A stretch of 64,000 nucleotides of DNA, taken from NCBI RefSeq assembly GCF_042663885.1, contig NZ_JBHSXV010000001.1, one strand, 5' to 3'. The first letter of the stretch is position 1, and every line of letters begins with the position of its first letter. The position numbers and the translations under genes are program-made. This stretch comes from Aquipuribacter hungaricus (GTDB taxonomy: Bacteria; Actinomycetota; Actinomycetes; Actinomycetales; JBBAYJ01). Under the pieces are notes generated by a model that saw nothing but the letters and a program-made list of their open reading frames with translations, was not told where the DNA came from and did not search any database. Below, in pieces: positions 7,934 to 17,703 of the stretch.

Positions 7934-9589
7934 GTGACTGAGTGGTGGCGTGACGCCGTCGTGTACCAGGTGTACCCCAGGTCCTTCGCGGACTCCGACG
8001 GGGACGGCATCGGCGACCTGCCGGGCATCACGTCGAGGCTGCCGAAGCTGGCGGAGCTCGGCGTGGACGCCGTGTGGCTGTCCCCCTTCTACCCCTCCCC
8101 GCAGAACGACGCGGGGTACGACGTGGCGGACTACCGCGACGTCGAGCCGATCTTCGGCACCCTGGACGACGCCGACGCCCTCGTCGGGCGCGCGCACGAG
8201 CTCGGCCTGCGCGTGGTCGTCGACATCGTCCCCAACCACACCAGCAGCGAGCACCGCTGGTTCCAGGCCGCCCTCGCCGCCGCGCCGGGAAGCCCGGAGC
8301 GGGCCCGCTACCACTTCCGCGACGGGGGCGGGCCGGACGGCGGCGTGGCCCCGAACGACTGGCGCTCGGTGTTCGGCGGGCCGGCGTGGACCCGGGTGAC
8401 CGAGGCCGACGGCACACCGGGCCAGTGGTACCTGCACCTGTTCGACAGCACGCAGCCGGACCTGGACTGGGACTCCCCCGACGTCCACGAGGAGTTCGCC
8501 TCGACCCTGCGGTTCTGGCTGGACCGGGGCGTCGACGGGTTCCGGATCGACGTCGCCCACGCCATGGTCAAGGAGCCCGGCCTGCCGGACTGGGCCGACG
8601 ACGGGCCGATGGGCGGCACCGCGGAGATCACGGACTCCAACCGCCCCCCGATGTGGGACCAGGAGGGCGTCCACGACATCTACCGGGGCTGGCGGAAGAT
8701 CGTCGACTCCTACGACGGCGACCGGATGCTCGTGGCCGAGGCCTGGGTGACGCCGTACTCGCGGCTGGCCCGCTACACCCGTCCCGACGAGCTGCACCAG
8801 GCCTTCAACTTCGACCACTGCGTCGCCGCGTGGCGGGCCGACGCGCAGCGGCACGTCATCACCACGTCGGTCGAGGGCTCCTCGGCCGTCGGTGCCCCCG
8901 CCACGTGGGTGCTGAGCAACCACGACATCGTCCGCCACGCCTCCCGGTTCGGCTTCCCGCCTGCCCCGCGGGGCCTCGGCGGCATCGGGCCGGACGACCC
9001 CCAGCCGGACCCCGTGCTCGGGCTGCGCCGCGCCCGCGCCGCCACCGCGCTCATGCTCGCCCTGCCCGGGTCGGCCTACCTCTACCAGGGGGAGGAGCTC
9101 GGGCTGCCCGAGCACACGACGCTGCCGGGCGGGGCGCGCCAGGACCCGACCTGGTTCCGGACGAACGAGGCCGAGGTGGGCCGTGACGGCTGCCGCGTGC
9201 CCGTGCCGTGGGAGGGCGGGGCGCCGTCCTACGGCTTCGGCCCGGGGGCGGCGTCGTGGCTGCCGCAGCCGCCGTCCTACGGCGAGCTGGCGCGCGACCG
9301 GCAGGAGGGCGTGGAGGGTTCCACGCTGGAGATGTACCGGACCGCGCTGCGGCTGCGCCGGGAGCTGGGCCTCGGTCTCGGCGACCTGGTCTGGGCGGAG
9401 ACGCTGTCCCCCGCCCAGACCCCCGAGCAGTCGCTCGGCCTCCTGCGGGGCACGGTCCGGGTGCTCGTCAACTTCGACGGCCCGGACCTGCCGCTGCCCG
9501 AGGACGCCGAGGTGCTGCTGGCCTCGGGCCCGCTGGGCGAGGGCGGCGTCGTGCCCTCGGACACGACCGTCTGGTTCCGTCAGCCCTGA
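7934..9589 (+). CDS. GH13 alpha-glucosidase / oligo-1,6-glucosidase
   Basis: A glycoside hydrolase family 13 enzyme of 551 residues that hydrolyses alpha-glucosidic bonds of malto- or isomalto-oligosaccharides in the cytoplasm (no signal peptide). The conserved regions are visible: DIVPNHTSSEH, VDGFRIDVAHAM with the nucleophile Asp, LVAEAWV with the acid/base Glu, and VLSNHD. It starts WWRDAVVYQVYPRSFADSDGDGIGDLPGI, typical of subfamily GH13_23/30-like glucosidases. The GTG at 7934 is preferred over an in-frame codon at 7916. It is preceded by a LacI-type operator and stands as a single gene; its stop overlaps the convergent thioesterase stop by 10 bases. Confidence 0.92.
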   Translation: MTEWWRDAVVYQVYPRSFADSDGDGIGDLPGITSRLPKLAELGVDAVWLSPFYPSPQNDAGYDVADYRDVEPIFGTLDDADALVGRAHELGLRVVVDIVPNHTSSEHRWFQAALAAAPGSPERARYHFRDGGGPDGGVAPNDWRSVFGGPAWTRVTEADGTPGQWYLHLFDSTQPDLDWDSPDVHEEFASTLRFWLDRGVDGFRIDVAHAMVKEPGLPDWADDGPMGGTAEITDSNRPPMWDQEGVHDIYRGWRKIVDSYDGDRMLVAEAWVTPYSRLARYTRPDELHQAFNFDHCVAAWRADAQRHVITTSVEGSSAVGAPATWVLSNHDIVRHASRFGFPPAPRGLGGIGPDDPQPDPVLGLRRARAATALMLALPGSAYLYQGEELGLPEHTTLPGGARQDPTWFRTNEAEVGRDGCRVPVPWEGGAPSYGFGPGAASWLPQPPSYGELARDRQEGVEGSTLEMYRTALRLRRELGLGLGDLVWAETLSPAQTPEQSLGLLRGTVRVLVNFDGPDLPLPEDAEVLLASGPLGEGGVVPSDTTVWFRQP

Positions 9590-10020
9590 CGGGTGCTGCG
9601 GCGGAACTGCACGGGCGGGCCGTCCAGGCGGGCCAGGAACTCCCGCTCCTCGGCGCTGATCCGCCGGGGGGCCGCCGCGGAGAACGAGTACATGACCATG
9701 GTCGAGGCCGAGCGGGCGTGCACGGTGCGCCCGCCGGCCTCGTCCTGGGTCGCGACCTCGTAGCCCAGGTCGAAGCCGGCGCCGCCGACGTGGGTGACCC
9801 AGACGTCGACCAGGACGCCGCTGCTGGTGTAGGTCAGCGGCACCAGGTACTCCACCTCGTGCCGCACCACGAGGGTGCCCGTGTCCGGGCGGGCCTTGAC
9901 CACCGCGAGCGCCTCGATCCGGGCCTGCTCGGTGTACCGGAAGAACTCGGTGTTGTTGACGTGGCCGTAGGCGTCCATGTCGGACCAGCGCATGGCGACG
10001 GGGACGGTGGTGACGGGCAC
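9580..10020 (-). CDS. 4HBT-family acyl-CoA thioesterase
   Basis: A hotdog-fold thioesterase of 146 residues. MRWSDMDAYGHVNNTEFFRYTEQARIE is the classic 4-hydroxybenzoyl-CoA thioesterase motif with the catalytic Asp in DxDxxGHVNN. It would hydrolyse small or medium acyl-CoAs; the physiological substrate is unknown. The GTG at 10018-10020 is favoured because CAGGAT (10027-10032) sits six bases upstream, the leaderless arrangement seen elsewhere here. A longer in-frame extension further upstream is not credible. Confidence 0.85.
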   Translation of the reverse strand: MPVTTVPVAMRWSDMDAYGHVNNTEFFRYTEQARIEALAVVKARPDTGTLVVRHEVEYLVPLTYTSSGVLVDVWVTHVGGAGFDLGYEVATQDEAGGRTVHARSASTMVMYSFSAAAPRRISAEEREFLARLDGPPVQFRRSTRQG

Positions 10021-10099
10021 CGCCCGATCCTGGCAGGTCGTGCGCCGGGGCGGCAGCAGCCGGTGCATGACGGCGGGCACGCAGGGGTACCCCGGGGCC

Positions 10100-10312
10100 A
10101 TGAGCGAGAACACCGAGAACGCCGAGAGCAGCACCGGGGCGCAGGGCGACCCGGCCGGCACCAGCAACCCCTCGGAGGAGGCGTACGACGCCGCCACCGA
10201 CAGCGACGCCGACCCCGAGATGATGAACCCGCGCGACCTGACCGGGGAGTCCTCGGGCGAGACCGACCCCGACGTAGACCCGGACAGCCTCAACCCGAGG
10301 GGTGACGCATGA
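10100..10312 (+). CDS. Small acidic hypothetical protein
   Basis: A soluble protein of 70 residues, strongly acidic and rich in Ser, Asp, Glu and Asn, with no hydrophobic segment (NPSEEAYDAATDSDADPEM..., then DPDVDPDSLNPRG). The ATG at 10100 follows TACCCC at 10088-10093 by six bases, so it may be leaderless. The stop overlaps the DUF5709 gene start by four bases, suggesting the two are expressed together. I do not recognise a family; it is likely disordered. Confidence 0.6.
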   Translation: MSENTENAESSTGAQGDPAGTSNPSEEAYDAATDSDADPEMMNPRDLTGESSGETDPDVDPDSLNPRGDA

Positions 10313-10821
10313 CCGAGACCGGCGGGACGGACTCCCTGGACCAGGACGCTGTCGCCTCGCTCGAGCCGGACGAGGTCGACTTCGACCAGGACCTCGCCTT
10401 CAGCCAGGCCGGCGAGGACGAGATCATGGAGCAGTCGTACGTGCCCAACGACCGGCCGGTCTTCGCGGGCCACCACGGCGAGACCGCCGCGGAGCAGGCG
10501 GAGGGCGCGAGCCTCGACGAGCGGCTCGCCGCCGAGGTGCCGGACGTCGGCATCGAGCGCCCCGGGGACACGCTGCTCCCCGAGGAGCAGCCCCTGCAGG
10601 ACGCGCTCGGCGAGGACATGGCCGCCGAGGACCTCGTCGTCACCGACGACCCGGACGGGTCCGAGGTGGGCGACTTCCGCGCCGGGCGGCTCGTCGAGCC
10701 CGACCAGGGTGCCGCCGAGGACGCCGAGAAGGACATGATCGCCACGGACGTCGGCATCGACGGCGGCGCCGCCAGTGCCGAGGAGGCCGCGATGCACGTG
10801 GTCGAGGACCCCTCCTACTGA
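10309..10821 (+). CDS. DUF5709 family acidic protein
   Basis: A soluble, very acidic protein of 170 residues. The block HHGETAAEQAEGASLDERLAAEVPDVG (about residues 57-83) and the repeated EEP/EDP segments match the actinobacterial DUF5709 pattern, in which a 'GxTAxEQxEGxSLDxRLAxExPD' core is conserved. No catalytic motif or membrane segment is visible. It starts with ATG within the 4-base overlap with the preceding acidic protein gene. Function unknown. Confidence 0.7.
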   Translation: MTETGGTDSLDQDAVASLEPDEVDFDQDLAFSQAGEDEIMEQSYVPNDRPVFAGHHGETAAEQAEGASLDERLAAEVPDVGIERPGDTLLPEEQPLQDALGEDMAAEDLVVTDDPDGSEVGDFRAGRLVEPDQGAAEDAEKDMIATDVGIDGGAASAEEAAMHVVEDPSY

Positions 10822-10881
10822 GGCGACGGTGCCGCTGCGGCGGCACCGCGAGGTCGCGCCCGGGCCGGTAGGTTCCCGGGC

Positions 10882-11757
10882 GTGACCTCTCCTCCGTCCC
10901 CGGAGTCCCTGCGGGACCAGCTCGTGGCCGACCTGCGGCTGGAGGCCACCGACGACCCCGACCGGTTCGTCGGCCAGAACGTGCTCCAGCCCTTCGGGCG
11001 GGTGTTCGGCGGCCAGGTGCTCGGCCAGGCCCTGATGGCCGCCGGGCGGACGGTCGAGGCGGACCGCGCCCCGCACAGCCTGCACGCGTACTTCCTGCGG
11101 CCCGGCGACCCCGAGGTGCCCATCGACTTCGCCGTCGAGCGCCTGCGCGACGGCCGCTCCTTCAGCGCCCGCCGCACCCACGCCCTGCAGCACGGCCGGC
11201 CGATCCTGTCGATGATCGCCTCGTTCCAGACGCCCGCGGAGGGCGTCGAGCACGCCGACCCGATGCCCGAGGTCCCCGACCCCGAGGACGTGCCGACGAC
11301 GGCCGAGGTGCTGGCCGGCATCGACCACCCCGCCGCCCGCTACTGGTCCCACGAGCGGCCGATGGACGTCCGCAACGTCGGCGGTGCCGTCTTCCTCGAG
11401 CCGTCGGAGGACCGCTCGCCCGACGGGACGGTGTGGCTCCGCACACCCGCGTCCCTGCCGGACGAGCCGCTCCTGCACGCCGCGGTCATGGCCTTCGCCA
11501 GCGACTACTCGGTTCTGGAGCCGGTGCTGCACCGGCACGGCATCGCCTGGTCGACCCCCGGGCTGAAGATCGCCAGCCTCGACCACGCCATGTGGTTCCA
11601 CCGCCCCGCCCGCGCCGACGAGTGGCTGCTGTACCGGCACCACTCCCCCTCGGCGTCCAACGCCCGCGGCCTGGTGCAGGGGTCGATGTTCGACCGGTCC
11701 GGCCGGCTCGTGGCGACCGTGGCCCAGGAGGGCATGGTGCGCCTCGCCGGTGGCTGA
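10882..11757 (+). CDS. tesB: Acyl-CoA thioesterase II (TesB)
   Basis: A double-hotdog thioesterase of 291 residues that hydrolyses medium and long acyl-CoAs. Family landmarks are GRVFGGQVLGQALMAAGRTV in the first hotdog, SLHAYFLRPGDPEVPI, and the second hotdog with the catalytic Asp region SLDHAMWFHRP and the closing ARGLVQGSMFDRSGRLVATVAQEGMVR. GTG start at 10882, seven bases after TAGGTT (10869-10874), probably leaderless. It stands alone, 60 bases after the DUF5709 gene. Confidence 0.94.
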   Translation: MTSPPSPESLRDQLVADLRLEATDDPDRFVGQNVLQPFGRVFGGQVLGQALMAAGRTVEADRAPHSLHAYFLRPGDPEVPIDFAVERLRDGRSFSARRTHALQHGRPILSMIASFQTPAEGVEHADPMPEVPDPEDVPTTAEVLAGIDHPAARYWSHERPMDVRNVGGAVFLEPSEDRSPDGTVWLRTPASLPDEPLLHAAVMAFASDYSVLEPVLHRHGIAWSTPGLKIASLDHAMWFHRPARADEWLLYRHHSPSASNARGLVQGSMFDRSGRLVATVAQEGMVRLAGG

Positions 11758-11819
11758 GGAGCACGCGGGCTGACCGGGCCCGTGCGGAACCGCTGGAGCG
11801 CCGACGGCGTCGGAGGGTC

Positions 11820-12542
11820 ATGAGGACGGACGTCGCCGCGGCGCTGCTGGTCGTCGCCCTGGCCGGCTGTGGTCAGGCCCTCCCCGACGGCGGCGCGGCG
11901 GGGAGCAGCGGCACCGGCGTGGCCCCGGTGACGGCGGCCCCTGCAGGAGCGGGCAGCGACCTGGTGCCCGAGGGGTACGACGGGGCGTTCGTCACCGAGG
12001 GGCTGGTCCTCGACGAGCCCGGGGTGGGGCCGCAGCTCTGCGTCGACGTGGTGCTCGAGTCGAACCCGCCGCAGTGCGGGGGGCCGGACCTCGTCGGGTG
12101 GGACTGGGATGCGGTCCCTGCCCGGTCGTACGAGACAGGCTCCGGGGTGCGGTTCGGCACCTACCGGTTGACGGGGACGTTCGACGGTGACCGTCTGACC
12201 CTGACCCGCACCGCGGAGGTGCAGGGAGCCGACGGACCGGGCGGCGTGCCGGGCGGTGACGGGGGGCCGGCCGGTGACGGAGGGCCGGTGCCGGACGGAG
12301 CCGGCGCTGTCTCCCCGGACGGACGCGACGCCGACGCCCTCCGGCGGCTGCAGGTGGAGCTCGAGCGGGACCAGCAGCTGCGAGGTGACGTCGACGGCTT
12401 CCTGTGGGCCGCGACCGACCTGGACCGGGCGGTCGTCGTGGTGCAGGTCCTGGTCGCGGAGCAGGCGGAGCAGGACGAGCTCGACGCCGCCTACGGGCCC
12501 GGCGCGGTCGACCTGCGGGGGCTGCTCCGCCCCGTCGGGTGA
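11820..12542 (+). CDS. Uncharacterised lipoprotein
   Basis: An exported protein of 240 residues. MRTDVAAALLVVALAGC is a short lipoprotein signal peptide with lipobox LAGC, so Cys17 would be lipidated. The mature part has a paired cysteine segment (QLCVDVVL ... PPQCGGPD) and, after a Gly/Pro/Asp-rich linker, a C-terminal helical region from about residue 160. I recognise no family. A GGAGG site lies close before the ATG. It ends 43 bases before the alkB-like gene, whose own promoter and LexA box lie in the gap. Confidence 0.7.
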   Translation: MRTDVAAALLVVALAGCGQALPDGGAAGSSGTGVAPVTAAPAGAGSDLVPEGYDGAFVTEGLVLDEPGVGPQLCVDVVLESNPPQCGGPDLVGWDWDAVPARSYETGSGVRFGTYRLTGTFDGDRLTLTRTAEVQGADGPGGVPGGDGGPAGDGGPVPDGAGAVSPDGRDADALRRLQVELERDQQLRGDVDGFLWAATDLDRAVVVVQVLVAEQAEQDELDAAYGPGAVDLRGLLRPVG

Positions 12543-12550
12543 CCGAGCAC

Positions 12551-12566
12551 TAGAACATCTGTTCGA
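12551..12566. promoter_or_regulatory. LexA (SOS) box before the alkB-like gene
   Basis: TAGAACATCTGTTCGA contains GAAC-N4-GTTC, the core of the actinobacterial/Gram-positive SOS box, with a matching GA outside the right arm. It lies seven bases before TACCGT (12574-12579), the predicted -10 box, so bound LexA would cover the -35 region of the downstream DNA-repair gene. Confidence 0.85.
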
Positions 12567-12585
12567 ACCGGCGTACCGTGCCAGT

Positions 12586-13293
12586 ATGGAGGTCGCCCTG
12601 CAGCCGTCGCTCTTCGACTCGCTCGGACCTGCCGACCCGCCCGCGGGCCTGCCGGACAGCCGGGCGGACCTGGGCGTCCGGTCCGGCGCCGGCGACGAGC
12701 CTTGTGCGCCTGCGCTCGGGCCGCTGGGCAGCACCGTCGAGCGGGTGACGCTGTCGGGCGGCGCGTGGGTCGACGTCCGACCGGGGTGGGTGAGCGGCTC
12801 CGCCGAGATGTTCACGCGCCTCGTCGAGCGGGTGCCGTGGGAGGAGGAGCGCCGGGTGATGTACGACCGCGTGGTCGCGGTCCCCCGGCTGCTGTCCTGG
12901 TACGGCGAGCACGACGCCTGGCCCGACCCGCTGCTCGCCCGCGCCCGGGACGCGCTCAACGAGCACTACGCCGCCGACGAGCGGGAGCGCTTCGTGTCGG
13001 CCGGGATGTGCTTCTACCGGGACGGCCGCGACGGGGTCGCCTGGCACGGGGACCGCATCGGCCGCAGCCGCCGCGAGGACGTCATGGTCGGCATCGTGTC
13101 GTTCGGCGCCCCGCGCGCCCTGCTCCTGCGGCCCGTCGGGGGCGGGGCCAGCCTGCGCTACACGCTCGGCCACGGCGACCTGCTGGTCATGGGCGGGGCG
13201 TGCCAGCGGACCTGGGAGCACAGCGTGCCCAAGACCGCCCGCGCCGTCGGCCCGCGCATCAGCGTGCAGCTGCGCCCGCGCGGCGTCGCCTGA
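12586..13293 (+). CDS. AlkB-like 2-oxoglutarate/Fe(II) DNA repair dioxygenase
   Basis: A protein of 235 residues of the AlkB family, which removes alkyl groups from bases by oxidation. The iron-binding HxD is visible as VAWHGDRIG (about residue 145), the second histidine in QRTWEHSVPK (about 211), and the 2-oxoglutarate-binding arginine in PRISVQLRPR near the C terminus. The first 50 residues are variable. The ATG at 12586 lies six bases after TACCGT, giving a leaderless transcript under a LexA box at 12551-12566, so DNA damage should induce it. Confidence 0.88.
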   Translation: MEVALQPSLFDSLGPADPPAGLPDSRADLGVRSGAGDEPCAPALGPLGSTVERVTLSGGAWVDVRPGWVSGSAEMFTRLVERVPWEEERRVMYDRVVAVPRLLSWYGEHDAWPDPLLARARDALNEHYAADERERFVSAGMCFYRDGRDGVAWHGDRIGRSRREDVMVGIVSFGAPRALLLRPVGGGASLRYTLGHGDLLVMGGACQRTWEHSVPKTARAVGPRISVQLRPRGVA

Positions 13294-13304
13294 CGCCGGC
13301 CGGC

Positions 13305-13433
13305 CGGCGTCGTCCCGCTCCGACGGCAACCTGGGACGGCGTCGTTCCGTCAACAACGGCAACTTGCGTCGGCGTCGTTCCGTCACAACGGCACTTTGCC
13401 GCAGCCCCGTTTCGCCACAACGGCACCCTGCGC
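13305..13433 (+). repeat. Four degenerate tandem units of about 32-33 bp
   Basis: Units start near 13305, 13337, 13370 and 13402. The core of each resembles CGTTCCGTCACAACGGCA followed by AACTTGC, CTTTGCC or CCCTGCG. The last unit forms the left arm of the terminator-like hairpin at 13413-13465. They fill the space between the convergent alkB-like and ettA genes. Confidence 0.65.
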
Positions 13434-13465
13434 CGGTCTAGCCGACGCAGGGTGCCGTTGTGGCG
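13413..13465. terminator. Bidirectional terminator-like hairpin between alkB-like gene and ettA
   Basis: Two 20-base arms (13413-13432 and 13446-13465) are perfect inverted repeats around a 13-base loop that can pair further (CGG/CCG). It lies between two convergent genes, directly after the ettA stop, so it can serve transcripts from both sides. There is no long T run on either strand. Confidence 0.7.
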
Positions 13466-13471
13466 GACGCG

Positions 13472-15157
<1,686 letters not shown>

Positions 15158-15238
15158 GGCCCCAGGCTAGGGGCTGCGCCGTCGGCGGCCGGACCCAGCG
15201 CCCGCCCCGACGGGGCGGGCGCGGGCGGCCGGCAGGGC

Positions 15239-15793
15239 TCAGAAGGGCTCGGAGCCCACGTCGACGAGCGGGCGGGCCGGGTCCAGCCCGCCGTCGTACC
15301 CCGGGCCGGCCAGCAGGCCGCCGCCCTCCCCGCCCAGGTCCTCGCCGTCGAGCTCGCCGACGCTCACGGCGGTCGCCAGCTCGTCGGCCTCGGAGCGGTC
15401 GGTGTCGTCGCGCACCTCGTCGGCCCGGGAGCGGCGGTTGGGCGTGAACGAGGTCGTGCCCCACGTGAGGTCGTGCCCCAGCGCCTCGGCCGTGACGTCG
15501 GCGCTCGTGCGCGGCTGCCCGTCGTGGACGAAGTCCCGCACCCGCAGCCGGCCGTGCACGACGACGCCCTGCCCCTTGGCCAGGCTCCCCACCACGTTCT
15601 CGGCCAGGCTGCGCCAGCAGGTGACGGTGTACCAGCTGGTCTCGGCGTCGACGACCTTGCTGTCGGAGGAGGAGTAGCGGCGGGCCGTCACAGCCAGCCG
15701 GAAGCTGCACACGGTCGTGCCCTGCTGGGTGACCTTGAGCACGGGCTCGGTGGCCACGTTCCCGCGCAGCGCCACCCTGGTCTCGTTGAGCAT
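15239..15793 (-). CDS. ssb: Single-stranded DNA-binding protein
   Basis: An SSB of 184 residues with an OB fold in residues 1-110 (MLNETRVALRGNVATEPVL, FRLAVTARR, TSWYTVTCWRSLAENV, GQGVVVHGRLRVRDF). The C-terminal 70 residues are an acidic, Gly-rich tail ending SEPF, a weak version of the canonical DDIPF tip used to recruit partners. It is therefore probably an accessory SSB rather than the rpsF-linked replication SSB. Clear ribosome site GAGGGA upstream of the ATG at 15793. Confidence 0.9.
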   Translation of the reverse strand: MLNETRVALRGNVATEPVLKVTQQGTTVCSFRLAVTARRYSSSDSKVVDAETSWYTVTCWRSLAENVVGSLAKGQGVVVHGRLRVRDFVHDGQPRTSADVTAEALGHDLTWGTTSFTPNRRSRADEVRDDTDRSEADELATAVSVGELDGEDLGGEGGGLLAGPGYDGGLDPARPLVDVGSEPF

Positions 15794-15880
15794 GTCGGTC
15801 CCTCTCGTCGCAGTGCCGACGGGGTCGTCGGCGGTGACCACGACGGTGCCTGGGCGACCACCGCACCGCGGGTGCCGTGA

Positions 15881-16016
15881 CGGCCGGCTGTGGACGGCGA
15901 CGCCCACCGGCCGGCTGTGGACGCACCGGCAGGACGCACCCGGCAAGCACCGGCGGGACGCACCGGCAACGCACCGGGACGCAGCCGGGATGCAACCGCG
16001 ACGCACCCGGCGGGAC
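15881..16016 (+). repeat. Short direct repeats upstream of ssb
   Basis: CGGCCGGCTGTGGACG occurs at 15881-15896 and 15908-15923, followed to about 16016 by imperfect copies of an ACGCACCGGC-type unit. The stretch separates the ssb start from the stop of the neighbouring GTPase gene. No gene is seen in it. Confidence 0.5.
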
Positions 16017-16022
16017 GAGCCC

Positions 16023-17703
16023 TCAGGGGGTGAGCAGGTCCCGCACGCGCCGGTGGTCCGCGAGCACGTCGGCGACGGGGACGAGGACGCGCTCCCGGGC
16101 GACCATCGCGACGCCGGCCTCGAGCCGGGCCTGCGCGACCCGGGCCCTGGCCCGCGCCCGGGCGGGCACGACGGAGCCCGCGACCAGGGCCAGCAGCGCG
16201 CCCCCGAGCAGCCCGGCCACGAGCAGGGCCGTGGGCACCGGCACCGGGATCCCTGCGCCGGACAGCGTCGGCACATCGGGGTACGGCACCTGGAGGAACT
16301 CCAGCGCGAACAGGGCGAGCAGCCCGAGGAGCCCGAGGAGCGCGGCGGCGGCCAGGACGACGTGGAGCACGCCGACCGCCACCCACCAGCGCGGCCGGGG
16401 GGAAGCTGAGGTCGGTGCCGACGACGGACTGGTCGAGCGCGTCGCGCAGGTCCTCGGTCCGCACCGGGGCCTGCCGCACCGACTCCGCCCAGCGGGGCGG
16501 CAGGCCCTGCGTGGCGGTGTCGAGCAGCTGCCGCTCGGCCAGGTCCACCCGGGCCAGCTGCGCCCGGCTCGGCTCCGGGACCGACGAGCGGGCCAGCGCA
16601 CCGAGCTCACCGGTGAGCTTGTGGTCCTTGAGGCCGAGGCGTCGCAGCGGGTCCCGCCGCAGCCTCGACACCCACCGGGTGAACGGCCAGCCGACGTAGG
16701 CGGAGGCGTCGCGCCGGTAGCCGGTCTCGACGGCGGACACCACGGCCGGCACCGACGCGGCACCCGCGAGCGCCTCGGTGAGCCGGTCGTCCCCGCCGAC
16801 GTCGTCGACGAACGGCTCGTCGTCGGCCACGGTGCCGCGCAGCGTCGAGGCGACCTCGCGCAGGGCTGCCCGGGCACGGCCCAGCGCCATGGCGCGGGAG
16901 GCGACGGCGTCGGCGAACAGGGTGCGCAGCTCGGCCACGCCCTCCCCCGTCACCGTCGACGTGGCCATGACCGTGGCGGCGGGGAGCCCGTCCTCGCGGA
17001 CCAGGCGGCGCAGGTCGCCCATGACGGCCTCGCGCTCGGCGGTCCCCAGCCGGTCGACCTGGTTGAGGACGACGATGAGCACGTCGTCGTGGCCGCGAAG
17101 GCGCCGCAGGTAGTCCGCGTGCAGCGCCTCGTCGGCGTACTTCTGCGGGTCGACGACCCAGACGATGAGGTCGATGACGTCGACCAGCCGGTCGACGTCG
17201 GCACGGTGGGCGAGCTCGCGCGAGTCGTGGTCGGGCATGTCGAGCAGGACCAGGCCGGTCATCGCCGAGCCGGGCCCGCCGGCCAGCTCGCTGTCGTGGA
17301 CGGTGCGGTGCCGGGAGGGGACCTGCAGCCAGTCCAGCAGCGGGTCCGCACCCGTGCCCCAGACGCAGGCCACCGGGTGGGAGGTCGTGGGCCGGCGCAC
17401 GCCGACGGTGGAGATCGTGAAGCCGGCGACCGCGTTGAACAGGCTCGACTTGCCCGAGCCCGTCGCCCCGGCGAGCGCGACGACGGTGTGGGCGGACCCG
17501 AGGGCCGCCCGCGCGCCGGTACGGCCGACCTCGTCCTCGGCGCGCTGCCGCAGACCGGGCTCCAGACGGTCGCCGGCCACCGCCAGCGACTCCTCGATCC
17601 GGGCGACCAGGTCCGGGACCTCGACGGCGGGGTCGAGCTCGCGGCCGCGCCTGTCCTCGCCGCGCCGGCCCCTGCCCCGGCGCGCTCGGACGTCCTCGCT
17701 CAC
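16023..17703 (-). pseudogene. YfjP-like GTPase with two C-terminal membrane helices, frameshifted
   Basis: A P-loop GTPase of the dynamin/YfjP group. The GTPase part is intact: G1 GATGSGKSS, G3 LLDMPDHDS, G4 NQVD, then an alpha-helical region. About 434 residues in, a run of six C (plus-strand G at 16397-16402) puts the frame out by one. In the other frame the protein continues as RPRWWVAVGVLHVVLAAAALLG with two membrane helices and a basic tail, ending at 16023, as family members do. One extra C restores a full protein of about 560 residues, so this is either a sequencing error in a homopolymer or a real frameshift. GTG start overlaps the upstream GTPase stop by four bases. Confidence 0.8.

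Noticed and set aside
9977..10099. An N-terminal extension of the small acidic protein to 9977.
   Set aside because: The extension overlaps the thioesterase gene on the other strand and has no coding character; a -10 hexamer lies just before the ATG at 10100.
13305..13433. A CRISPR array from repeats of about 32 bp.
   Set aside because: There are no spacers between the units, the units are degenerate, and there are no cas genes.
16023..17703. Two separate genes, a GTPase and a small membrane protein.
   Set aside because: The small frame has no start or ribosome site of its own and continues the GTPase family architecture exactly at the homopolymer.
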